A stretch of 64,000 nt of DNA from Ahniella affigens. Its GTDB lineage: Bacteria > Pseudomonadota > Gammaproteobacteria > Xanthomonadales > Ahniellaceae. The notes beneath the pieces are model-generated. The model did not search any database. It was not told the origin of the DNA and saw only the letters and a program-made list of their open reading frames with translations. The position numbers were made by a program, and so were the translations under genes. Positions 29,319 to 37,200 of this stretch are shown here, one piece after another; position 1 is the first letter of the stretch; the number at the start of each line of letters is the position of its first letter. Location of the stretch: NCBI RefSeq assembly GCF_003015185.1, contig NZ_CP027860.1, positions 2,914,001-2,978,000 of the forward strand. Direction: 5' to 3'.

Positions 29319-29968
29319 TCGATCTCGCCGAGCCGCAGTTTGCACTGCGCCTCGCGCGTATCAGCGACGCGATGGCCGACATGCCAACCGGCCAGAACTG
29401 GCTGAGTCCGAGTGAACAGACCCGGCTGCAGGCGATGCGCCACAGTGGTCGTCGCGAGGAGTTTCTGCTGGGTCGTTGGCTACTGCGCACACTGTTTGCC
29501 CGAAGCTTTGGCGGTGACCCTGCCACCTGGCCGTTCGCCGAACAACCGCAACGGCCACCGGTCTCGGTGCGCCACAGTCCGTTCGGCTACGTGTCGATCA
29601 GCCATGGCGGCGGGTTTGTGGCAGCGGCAGCAGCCGTATCGCCCATTGGCGTGGACGTCGAATCTGCCACCAGACGTCTGCCTGCGGAAGTCTTCGAGCC
29701 GCTGTTCGGCCGCAGTGGCATGACGGATTTGGAACGGCTGCAGCATTGGGTCGTGACCGAAGCGTTCCTGAAGCAGCAGATTCTGCCCGCCCATACCGAC
29801 ACGATTCGCCGCAATGCGCTGCAACCCGCGCCGGTCAACCGGGCACGGGTTCGCGTGCAACTGACCGACGACTACATTTTTGCGATTGCCGGAGCGCCGG
29901 ATGTGCTGAGCGCCGCATCGTTTGCGGCGTGGCCGGGTTATGGGCCGGTGGGTTCCGGCCAGAGCTGA
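29312..29968 (+). CDS. pfaE: 4'-phosphopantetheinyl transferase (PfaE/Sfp type)
   Basis: Transfers phosphopantetheine from CoA to the ACP serines of the synthase. 218 aa from ATG 29312, which overlaps the pfa3 stop. Signatures: REEFLLGRWLLR (P2-like), FGYVSISHGGGFVAAA, IGVDVES (Mg-binding Asp and Glu) and WVVTEAFLKQQIL (the W-x-x-x-EA-x-x-K motif). It completes the activation set for the operon, making it self-sufficient. Its 3' end overlaps the 3' end of the convergent Nudix gene by 31 bases. The final ~20 residues may be unconserved because of that overlap. Confidence 0.9.
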   Translation: MLIDLAEPQFALRLARISDAMADMPTGQNWLSPSEQTRLQAMRHSGRREEFLLGRWLLRTLFARSFGGDPATWPFAEQPQRPPVSVRHSPFGYVSISHGGGFVAAAAAVSPIGVDVESATRRLPAEVFEPLFGRSGMTDLERLQHWVVTEAFLKQQILPAHTDTIRRNALQPAPVNRARVRVQLTDDYIFAIAGAPDVLSAASFAAWPGYGPVGSGQS

Positions 29969-30495
29969 CCGCGGGCATCGCGTTCGGCAAAGTACAAACC
30001 GGACCAGATCTTGGGGTCCATCGGAAACCCTTCCGCCTGCTTGGCCATGAGCCACACCGCCGCCTCGGCGAGCGGTACCCGGTGCACGACGATCTGCTCG
30101 GTTTCATCGCCGCCGCCGGCGCTGACCTGCGTCAACCCGGTGGCACGGATAAAATGCGCGTACTCGGTACTCATCCCAGCCGACACCGGGCCACCCATGA
30201 CGTAGTCCAGTCGCGATGCCTGATAGCCGGTTTCCTCTTCGAGTTCGCGGCGCGCGCTCTCCAAGATGTCCTCATCTTCGGACCCGGCCAAGTCGCCAAT
30301 CAGTCCGGCCGGCATTTCAATGGTGGTGGCCTGAATCGGCGGGCGGTATTGCTCGACAAACAGCAGCTCGCGGGCCGGCGTCAGCGCGACCACAATGACC
30401 GCCCCGCGTGGATTGACTCGCTCGGCAAATTCCCAGCCGTTGCGGGCCTTGATGCGCAACCAGCGACCATTGAAAAGCGTGACGGTTTCAGTCAT
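29938..30495 (-). CDS. Nudix hydrolase, ADP-ribose pyrophosphatase-like
   Basis: 185 aa from the ATG at 30495, preceded by a good AAAGGAG ribosome-binding site; the longer open frame upstream is not conserved. The N-terminus (VTLFNGRWLRIKARNGWEFAERV) and ELLFVEQYRPP-IQATTIEMPAGLIGD followed by the Nudix box (ESARRELEEETGY) match ADP-ribose/ADP-sugar pyrophosphatases of the NudF/NudE group, which cleave ADP-sugars to AMP and sugar phosphate with Mg. The box has a slightly longer loop between its Gly and first Glu. Convergent with, and overlapping, the PPTase gene. Confidence 0.88.
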   Translation of the reverse strand: MTETVTLFNGRWLRIKARNGWEFAERVNPRGAVIVVALTPARELLFVEQYRPPIQATTIEMPAGLIGDLAGSEDEDILESARRELEEETGYQASRLDYVMGGPVSAGMSTEYAHFIRATGLTQVSAGGGDETEQIVVHRVPLAEAAVWLMAKQAEGFPMDPKIWSGLYFAERDARGQLWPEPTGP

Positions 30496-30645
30496 TGTGT
30501 CCGGCTCCTTTGCCCCGATGTTAGCGTGCGGGCTGGCCAGGGAGTGGCGCTTTGGTTCCGGGTTTTTCAGGCAAGTTGCTGACAGGCCGTGGAACCTTCG
30601 CCATCCCGACTGGTCCCATTGCGCCTGATCTCCCTGGAAGACACC

Positions 30646-32046
30646 ATGAAAACATTGCTCAAGAGCGGCGCCCTGCTGCTTTCCCTTCTGTCTGGCCTGG
30701 TTTCGGCACAGGCGTTGACACCACAGCAACAGCGCCAGATGAAACAAGTGGAGCAGCCGTCCGAACTGGCCAAGGAGCTGGCTCGGGTGATGGACGTGAA
30801 TGTTCTGATCGGTGCTGCTCAGCAATATGAGTCCAAGTCCGAATGGCGCAATCTGCAAGATGTCTACGAGCGTCTCGTGCAGTTGCGTCCACACGCCGGC
30901 ACGATCAAATATGAACTGGCTGCGGTCTATGCCCTGCAGGACGAAAAGCGCAAAGCCTATGACGCGCTGATCAATTTGCAGGTCCAGGGCTATGCCTACG
31001 ACCCGCGCGAAGACAAACGCTTCGAAAAGGTCGCCAGCACGCCGGTTTACGAATACATCCTGAAGAATCTGGATGCCAATCGGGCGCCGTTCGGCGAGGG
31101 CAAGGTGGCCATGACGCTGCCTGCGGGCGACCACCTGTACGAATCGTTGGCCTTTGATCCGACCCGTAAGCAGTTTCTAGTTGGTTCGGTTCGTGACGGC
31201 AGCATCAGCCTCGCTGATGACACCGGCAAGTTGACCCCGTTCATCTCGGCTACCAAAGAAAACGGCCTGTGGTCGGTGACCGATCTGGCCGTCGATGCAC
31301 CGCGGAATGCCTTGTGGGTGGCGAGCACAGGCTTGCCGCACCTGAAAGGCATCGCCGATACGGATTTTGGCAAGGCCGGGCTGTTCAAATTCGACTTGAA
31401 GACCGGCGCGCTCATCGGCACCTATCTGCTCGATGCCAAGGCCGGGCCGTTCATCCTCAGCGCGCTGGCCGTCAGCAGCAAGGGCGATGTGTTTGTCGCC
31501 GATGATGCCGGTCGTCGGATCTTCAACATCGTCGACGGCAAGCTGAACCTCTATGTCTCGAACCCGCGGCTCACGAGCATCCGCGCCATGACATTCAGCC
31601 CGAACGGCGAAGTGCTCTACTTCGCCGACTACGACATCGGGATCTTCGCCATTCGCCTCTCCGATCAAAAGGCTATCCCGCTGACGCCATCGAAGAACCT
31701 GACCATGCTCGGCATTCAGAGCATGACCGAATGGAATGGCGATCTGATCATCGTCCAGAACGCGTTCCCGCCGGCGCGCATCATGCGGCTGAAACTTCGC
31801 GATGATGGCGCTGCGGTGGTCCAGGCCGTGCCGGTTGCAGCGGGGCGCCCAGAGTTCACGTCGCTGAGCCAGACCGCCACGGCCGGCTCCGACGTTTATG
31901 TGATCAGCAACAGCCAGAAGGATCAGTACGACCAATACGGCATTCCACGCGATGTCAGCAAGCTCGAACCGGTCAAGATCTTCAAGGCCAATCTGGACGT
32001 GACGATCGATCCGCGCGGCGGCCAGGTCCGCCCGTTGGGCGGTTAA
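30646..32046 (+). CDS. Secreted TPR and six-bladed beta-propeller protein
   Basis: 466 aa from ATG 30646 with a signal peptide (MKTLLKSGALLLSLLSGLVSA, cleavage before QALTP). Residues about 55-130 look like TPR helices (YESKSEWRNLQDVYERLVQLRPHAGTIKYELAAVYALQ). The rest has the repeats of an SMP-30/NHL-type propeller: LYESLAFDPTRKQFLVGSV, NGLWSVTDLAVDAPRNALWVAS, FILSALAVSSKGDVFVADDAG, SIRAMTFSPNGEVLYFADYDIGIF. Probably periplasmic or secreted. No enzymatic role can be deduced. A strong hairpin follows 150 bases after its stop. Confidence 0.75.
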   Translation: MKTLLKSGALLLSLLSGLVSAQALTPQQQRQMKQVEQPSELAKELARVMDVNVLIGAAQQYESKSEWRNLQDVYERLVQLRPHAGTIKYELAAVYALQDEKRKAYDALINLQVQGYAYDPREDKRFEKVASTPVYEYILKNLDANRAPFGEGKVAMTLPAGDHLYESLAFDPTRKQFLVGSVRDGSISLADDTGKLTPFISATKENGLWSVTDLAVDAPRNALWVASTGLPHLKGIADTDFGKAGLFKFDLKTGALIGTYLLDAKAGPFILSALAVSSKGDVFVADDAGRRIFNIVDGKLNLYVSNPRLTSIRAMTFSPNGEVLYFADYDIGIFAIRLSDQKAIPLTPSKNLTMLGIQSMTEWNGDLIIVQNAFPPARIMRLKLRDDGAAVVQAVPVAAGRPEFTSLSQTATAGSDVYVISNSQKDQYDQYGIPRDVSKLEPVKIFKANLDVTIDPRGGQVRPLGG

Positions 32047-32198
32047 GGTCATTCGCTCGGTGCGAAGTCGAGCCTTGACCTGAGCCGGCCCACTGCCCAA
32101 CGACCATCGATGGGCACTTCCGGACCCCGCTTTTTCAGGTCGACCACCAGCAATCAGCCAAGGCCGGACTATCACTCTCGTCACTGGCTTGGCAGACT

Positions 32199-32227
32199 GA
32201 ACGGGCGCAGCATGGCTGCGCCCGTTC
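32199..32227. terminator. Perfect 13-bp-stem hairpin before lipoprotein gene
   Basis: GAACGGGCGCAGC-atg-GCTGCGCCCGTTC, perfect 13-bp stem with a 3-base loop, followed by cgtttctgg. It may terminate the propeller gene; because it ends only 21 bases before the next ATG it could instead affect that gene's translation. Confidence 0.55.
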
Positions 32228-32248
32228 CGTTTCTGGCAGGTGACATCC

Positions 32249-35200
32249 ATGACCGAGCACGCCCGAGTCTTCCCCTTTCACGGCAGCCGCATTGCGCTGC
32301 TCGTGCTGATGCTCGCCGTCAACGCCTGCACGCAGGCACCCAAAACCGCCGCAGAATCAGCCTCTGAGCCGGAATCCGAGGCCGAACGTGAAACGGCGTC
32401 GCGGGACTGGGCCGAGTACCAATGGCAACGTCGGGTCAATCCCGAAACCGGACGCATCGACCCGGATTGGTATCGCCGCGCCGAGCGGCATCGGCAGCAG
32501 ATGCCTGAGTACAGCACGGTGCTCGGCCGGGAAGTCGCCCACCGCGACCAGGCGAAAGCGGCTGCCCGCTGGGCGTCGCTTGGCCCGACGAATGTCGCCG
32601 GCCGGATGCGCGCCCTCGTGTTCGACCCACGCAACGCCAACCGAATGATCGTTGGCGGCGTTTCGGGTGGGCTCTGGGAAACGCAAAATGGTGGGGCGAG
32701 CTGGCAACTGCTCAACGATCAGACGGGCAACGTCAATATCGGCGCAATTGCGGTGGATGCGCGCGCACCAGACACCCTGTTTGTCGGCACCGGCGAGCTG
32801 TATCGCAACAACGCCCAACCGTATTCGGCAATGTGGGGCCAGGGGATCTATCGCAGTCGCGACGGCGGGCGTACCTTGGTTGCCTTGACTGCGACCGAGA
32901 ACGACAACTTCCGCTATGTCGCCGATATCCTGATTTCGCGCCACGACCCCAATCGCCTGTACGCCGCGACGAATTCCGGCGTCTGGCGCAGCCGCGATGG
33001 GGGCGCCAGCTGGCAGCAGACGCTGCGCCCGAGCAATCCGCAAGGCGTGCTGCTGTATGAAGGGTGCCACGACTTGCAAGAGATCGTTGACGGCGATACC
33101 GACGTGATACTGGTCAGCTGTGCGTCGCGATCCCCAAATGATCGCTACTACTTGCCGGGCACCATCTTTCCGGCAGGTTGCGCGAATGGCGCCGCGCCCT
33201 GCCCGGCCGCGATCTACCGGAACGCCAATGCGAATGCGAGTGATCAGTGGCAGATAGTGCTGTCCGAGACAGCGATGGGCCGCACGCAGATGGACGCTTC
33301 CAAATCGAATCCACAAATCGTCTATGCGCTGTCGGCATCGATCGACCCCGGCCCGGATCGTTCGGGCGATTTCATCGGCGACTACGACAATGGCCTGCAC
33401 GCCCTGTTCCGCTCCAACGATGGTGGCCGCACTTGGACGGCGCAGGTGCGCAACAACTCCAGCGATTTGCTGAGCACCTACCTGCTGAGTTACGGCGATG
33501 GCTTTGACTGGCGTGTGTGCAACCAGGCGGCCGATTACTACAGCGCCGGCTGGTACAACATGGCGCTGGCTGTGGACCCGATTGATCCGAATATTGTCTG
33601 GGCCGGCGGCATGGAGCTCTATCGGTCTGATAACGGCGGCGTGACGTTCGGCAAGGCGTCGTACTGGAAGCCATTCCGCGACCCGAGTGGGGCGTTCGGC
33701 AATCAAATCTACGGCGTGCACGCCGATCAGCACTTGCTGAAGTTCCACCCCGAATTTGATGGCGTGCAAAATCGCACGCTGTACACCTTGAACGACGGCG
33801 GGATCGCCCGCACGGCCAACGCTCGCGGCACGGTCAATCGAGCCGTCAACGCCTCGTGCCTGCCGCAGAACGGCATGGTCAGTTGGGAGGAGATCACGAG
33901 TGGCCTGGTGACCGGTCAGTACTACACGGGCACCACAACCCGCAATGGCAGCAAGGTCATGGGCGGTCTGCAGGACAACGGCACGCTGTTGACGCAATCG
34001 CCGCCGACGTGGAATCACATCTTCGGAGGCGACGGGGCATCGGTGGCGATCGACCCACGAAACAGCAACGTGCTGTACGTCAGCTACCAGTATGTGAATC
34101 TGCGCCGATCGACAGATGGCGGTCAGAGCTTCACACGAGCCACCAACGGCATTCAGGACAACACCGTGTTCATCGTGCCTTATGTGATCGATCAGAACGC
34201 CCCCGATCGCCTCTGGCTTGGCGGTACGGCGATGTGGCGAACCAACGATCAGGGCCGCAACTGGACCCGCGCCAGCGCGTACTTCGGCAACAGCTTTGGT
34301 CACCGCATCACCGCCATTGCCGTAGCACCCGGCAACAGCAATCGTGTGTTGGCTGGTAATGAATTGGCAATCTATCGGCAAAACGCCGCGACGAGCGCGA
34401 ACACGAACACCGTCTGGCCAAACAGCAGCCCGCGGACTGGCTGGGTCTCGTCGCTGACATTTGATCCGGGCGACGCCAATATCGCCTATGCGACGTACTC
34501 CAGTTTTGGCGGTCGCCATGTTTACAAGAGCACCGACGCTGGCGCGACCTGGGCAGCGATCGACGGCACCGGCGCAACCGCGTTGCCCGATGTGCCCGTG
34601 CATGTGCTGGTCGTCGATCCCACCAATCGGCAGCGCTTGTTTGTCGGCACCGATCTAGGGGTCTTCGTCAGTGTCGATGGTGGCGCGAACTGGGCCAGCG
34701 AGCACAATGGCTTTGCCAAAGTGATCACCGAACACCTGGCCATTGCCGACCAGGAAAATCCGCCGGCGTTGTACGCGTTTACCTATGGTCGCGGCGTTTG
34801 GAAAGCGCCGCTCGGTGACTTCGATGGACTGGCCGACTTCGCGATCGATGCACGCATCTCCGGATCGTTCTTTGATCCCGCTCAGGACGGCCACGGCTTT
34901 ACCGTTCATGCGAACCAGATCGGCGGCGCACGCACGCTGACCGCGATCTGGTATGTCTATCAGGACGGTCAGCCGATCTGGCTTTATGGCTTCGGCGAAT
35001 ACAGCGGCAACAGCGCCACGTTGACGCTGTACGCCAACACCGGTGCCCAGTTTCCGCCCGCATTTCAGCCGGGCCAGGTGCAGACCTCAGTCTGGGGCAC
35101 GGCCCGCCTGCGCTTCGATGATCTCAACAACGGGCGCGTGGATTGGACGAGCAGCGTGCCGGGCTTCAGCAATGGCGGGATGAGTTTGCAGCGCCTCACC

Positions 35201-35611
35201 CAACCCGATCGCAGCGCCGGGAGCAACACCATTCTGGGTTCATGCACGAGCGGCGCTTGGTTTGCGCCGGGCCAGGACGGCCATGGTCTGGTGTTCGAAT
35301 ACCTGGGCGACGGTCGCGCCGCCGCGTCTTGGTATGCGTTCGTCAATGGCCAGCCCGCCTGGTTCAATGGCGTCGGCACGCTTTCTGGCAATGCGGTCGA
35401 TATCGCCGCCTTCTCGGCTTCCGGCCCGGACTTCCCGCCCGACTATCGCCCAGCCGACCTGCAACGCGCGAGCTGGGGCAATCTGCGCTTCGAGCAACTC
35501 GGCGACAATGCCGCCCGGGTTACCTGGCAAAGCACGCAGCCAGGATTTGGATCGGGCTCATTGGACCTCGTGCAGCTCTGGCGGTTGGATGGCTTGACCT
35601 GCGCACCCTGA
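32249..35611 (+). CDS. Lipoprotein with VPS10/sialidase-like BNR repeats and duplicated C-terminal domain
   Basis: 1120 aa from ATG 32249. The N-terminus has a hydrophobic core and a lipobox-like LAVNAC before TQAPK, so a lipoprotein is likely. About residues 110-850 form BNR/sortilin-type propellers with Asp-box-like motifs: SGGLWETQNGGASWQLL, IYRSRDGGRT, GVWRSRDGGASWQQT, LFRSNDGGRTWTAQ, YKSTDAGATWAAID, VFVSVDGGANWAS. The end carries two copies of a ~120-aa domain starting SGSFFDPAQDGHGFTVHAN and SGAWFAPGQDGHGLVFEY, each with a Trp-Y(V/A)... QPxWL/F-GxG core. These tandem domains are known as C-terminal appendages of secreted proteins in this order. Substrate unknown; an in-frame GTG at 32240 is an alternative start. 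Confidence 0.82.
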   Translation: MTEHARVFPFHGSRIALLVLMLAVNACTQAPKTAAESASEPESEAERETASRDWAEYQWQRRVNPETGRIDPDWYRRAERHRQQMPEYSTVLGREVAHRDQAKAAARWASLGPTNVAGRMRALVFDPRNANRMIVGGVSGGLWETQNGGASWQLLNDQTGNVNIGAIAVDARAPDTLFVGTGELYRNNAQPYSAMWGQGIYRSRDGGRTLVALTATENDNFRYVADILISRHDPNRLYAATNSGVWRSRDGGASWQQTLRPSNPQGVLLYEGCHDLQEIVDGDTDVILVSCASRSPNDRYYLPGTIFPAGCANGAAPCPAAIYRNANANASDQWQIVLSETAMGRTQMDASKSNPQIVYALSASIDPGPDRSGDFIGDYDNGLHALFRSNDGGRTWTAQVRNNSSDLLSTYLLSYGDGFDWRVCNQAADYYSAGWYNMALAVDPIDPNIVWAGGMELYRSDNGGVTFGKASYWKPFRDPSGAFGNQIYGVHADQHLLKFHPEFDGVQNRTLYTLNDGGIARTANARGTVNRAVNASCLPQNGMVSWEEITSGLVTGQYYTGTTTRNGSKVMGGLQDNGTLLTQSPPTWNHIFGGDGASVAIDPRNSNVLYVSYQYVNLRRSTDGGQSFTRATNGIQDNTVFIVPYVIDQNAPDRLWLGGTAMWRTNDQGRNWTRASAYFGNSFGHRITAIAVAPGNSNRVLAGNELAIYRQNAATSANTNTVWPNSSPRTGWVSSLTFDPGDANIAYATYSSFGGRHVYKSTDAGATWAAIDGTGATALPDVPVHVLVVDPTNRQRLFVGTDLGVFVSVDGGANWASEHNGFAKVITEHLAIADQENPPALYAFTYGRGVWKAPLGDFDGLADFAIDARISGSFFDPAQDGHGFTVHANQIGGARTLTAIWYVYQDGQPIWLYGFGEYSGNSATLTLYANTGAQFPPAFQPGQVQTSVWGTARLRFDDLNNGRVDWTSSVPGFSNGGMSLQRLTQPDRSAGSNTILGSCTSGAWFAPGQDGHGLVFEYLGDGRAAASWYAFVNGQPAWFNGVGTLSGNAVDIAAFSASGPDFPPDYRPADLQRASWGNLRFEQLGDNAARVTWQSTQPGFGSGSLDLVQLWRLDGLTCAP

Positions 35612-35670
35612 TACCGCGCGCCGAACGACCAAGCCCCCGACCCGCGTCTGCCCAGCCGAGAGCATTTCCC

Positions 35671-35701
35671 GTAGGGGCAGACCCCTGTGTCTGCCCTGCC
35701 A
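35671..35701. repeat. GGGGCAGAC palindromic repeat, copy 1
   Basis: gtaGGGGCAGACccctgtGTCTGCCCtgcc, a hairpin in the 170-base gap after the lipoprotein gene. The same palindrome, opposite orientation, lies at 37098-37123. May act as a terminator for the convergent genes. Confidence 0.6.
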
Positions 35702-35781
35702 CGGTCCCCAACGGAAACACCAGGAACAACACAACGTCAAACGGTCTCGTCAGCAACGCCAAACCGCCTTCGCCCACCAGT

Positions 35782-36954
35782 TCATTCCTTCATCTTCATC
35801 GCCACATAGGTGCCATTGCTGATTCCGAGCAAGGTCAGCAATGTGTTGTTGAAGTCCGGCATGCTGATGACCAGCATGACTTGATTGATGAAGACCACGC
35901 CAAGCATCCCGGTCCAGATGACGGCCTGCACCCGGTGCACGCTGGCGCCGGTGCCATCGCTGCAGATGTCTTGCAAGAAGTGGCGCATCGTGTGATCGGC
36001 CATGGCCATCTTGTCGGCGCTCGGCGTGATCCAGACTGATGCAAAGCTCGTGGCCCCCGACAAGCCGACCAAGATCAACAGGCTGTTCGGAATATGTTCC
36101 ATGTCATCGAGCAAGCCATACAGCACGGCAAATGTCACCGCCAACAGCACTGCCCAAAACGCCATCTGCGATTTCGCGAGACTGTAGGCGCCATTCGGGT
36201 GCACGCGCAGCAGACTGGGATGCTTGAGCGCAAAGAAGAACGCCAGGACCATCGCAATGAATCCCAGAGCGATCGCAATGTAGATCGACGTGACACCGGA
36301 GCCCAGAAACGAGATCGCCTGCGCCGCGCCGATGTGCCGTACCGGGTCCTTGCCAATGATCAATCCGAGTTCTACGAGCAACTCGCTATGACGGTCCTCG
36401 TGATGCCGAGCGGTGCCCAGAAAATCGTTCCAGGCCTGACGGTTGTCGATGTTCTCGGAATCGCGCGACAGCAAGAACGCGAGCTCCAGGCTCTTGCCCT
36501 CGTCGTGGCGGGTCAACGTGGTCGCCATCTGCTTCATGCGCACGCCGTTGAAGACGAGGCCCAAATTGGTCTGGACGACGTTGTTCGCGACGGAGTCACC
36601 CGTCTGGTCGTACAGCGCCAGAATCTGCGTCACGCAGGCGCCATCGGCGCGAAGTTTCAGATAGTCACCGAAGTGATAAAGCGGGAGGCGGTCGCCCGGC
36701 CGGTTGGGGCGATGCGGACCCGGGAGCAGGCTCAAGTCCGCCGCGACACACTGCGTGGGCACAGCAGTCGGCGGTGCTGCAGTCGGCGGTGCAGCAGTCG
36801 TTGGCGCAGTGGTTGGAGCCGCAGGCGAAGCAGTTGGAGTGGCACTGTCGCTGTCTTGGGCCGCTGCTGAGAGCGCGACGAGTACGCTCAGAACACCGAG
36901 CAGTAGCGCCGGGAGAAACCTGCCACGAACCTCACTTTCGCTGCCAAGCAACAT
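35782..36954 (-). CDS. Hypothetical exported membrane protein with Thr/Pro/Ala-rich linker
   Basis: 390 aa from the ATG at 36954. An N-terminal signal-like segment (FLPALLLGVLSVLVALSAAA) is followed by an Ala/Thr/Pro linker, then a Cys-containing soluble region (CVAADLSLLPGPHRP...), and a part dense in His and acidic residues (FLGTARHHEDRHSELLVELG). Four hydrophobic segments follow: GSGVTSIYIAIALGFIAMVLAFFF, AFWAVLLAVTFAVLYGL, SLLILVGLSGATSFASVWI and VQAVIWTGMLGVVFINQVMLVISM. No family recognised. The C-terminus is lysine-containing (NGTYVAMKMKE). Likely inner membrane. Confidence 0.7.
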   Translation of the reverse strand: MLLGSESEVRGRFLPALLLGVLSVLVALSAAAQDSDSATPTASPAAPTTAPTTAAPPTAAPPTAVPTQCVAADLSLLPGPHRPNRPGDRLPLYHFGDYLKLRADGACVTQILALYDQTGDSVANNVVQTNLGLVFNGVRMKQMATTLTRHDEGKSLELAFLLSRDSENIDNRQAWNDFLGTARHHEDRHSELLVELGLIIGKDPVRHIGAAQAISFLGSGVTSIYIAIALGFIAMVLAFFFALKHPSLLRVHPNGAYSLAKSQMAFWAVLLAVTFAVLYGLLDDMEHIPNSLLILVGLSGATSFASVWITPSADKMAMADHTMRHFLQDICSDGTGASVHRVQAVIWTGMLGVVFINQVMLVISMPDFNNTLLTLLGISNGTYVAMKMKE

Positions 36955-37097
36955 CGCGAACCCCCATTTCGGAATTTGAGGTCCAGACGTTACACCAGTT
37001 TCTCGGGTTCGTGAATCGGTGGCCAGGTCAGGGAGACGCACGGGCCCGGTCAGGGCAGACGCACGAGCCCGGTCAGGGCAGGCTCAGGGGCCCGGTC

Positions 37098-37123
37098 AGG
37101 GCAGACACCGGGGTCTGCCCCTA
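37098..37123. repeat. GGGGCAGAC palindromic repeat, copy 2
   Basis: GGGCAGACaccggGGTCTGCCCCTAC mirrors the repeat at 35671. It lies in the 246-base gap 36955-37200, after three direct repeats of a cccggtcagggcaga-like unit (37050-37100). No gene in this gap. Confidence 0.6.
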
Positions 37124-37200
37124 CGGTTTTGACTGGCGCGACCCAACAGGGGGACGCGCCAGCATCGTTGGGGCCGCTTGTTATGGCCGCCCCGCAAACC

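Noticed and set aside
32357-34603. 748-codon ORF opposite the BNR lipoprotein
   Set aside because: Low-complexity shadow without motifs or RBS; the plus-strand protein has Asp-box repeats and a lipobox.
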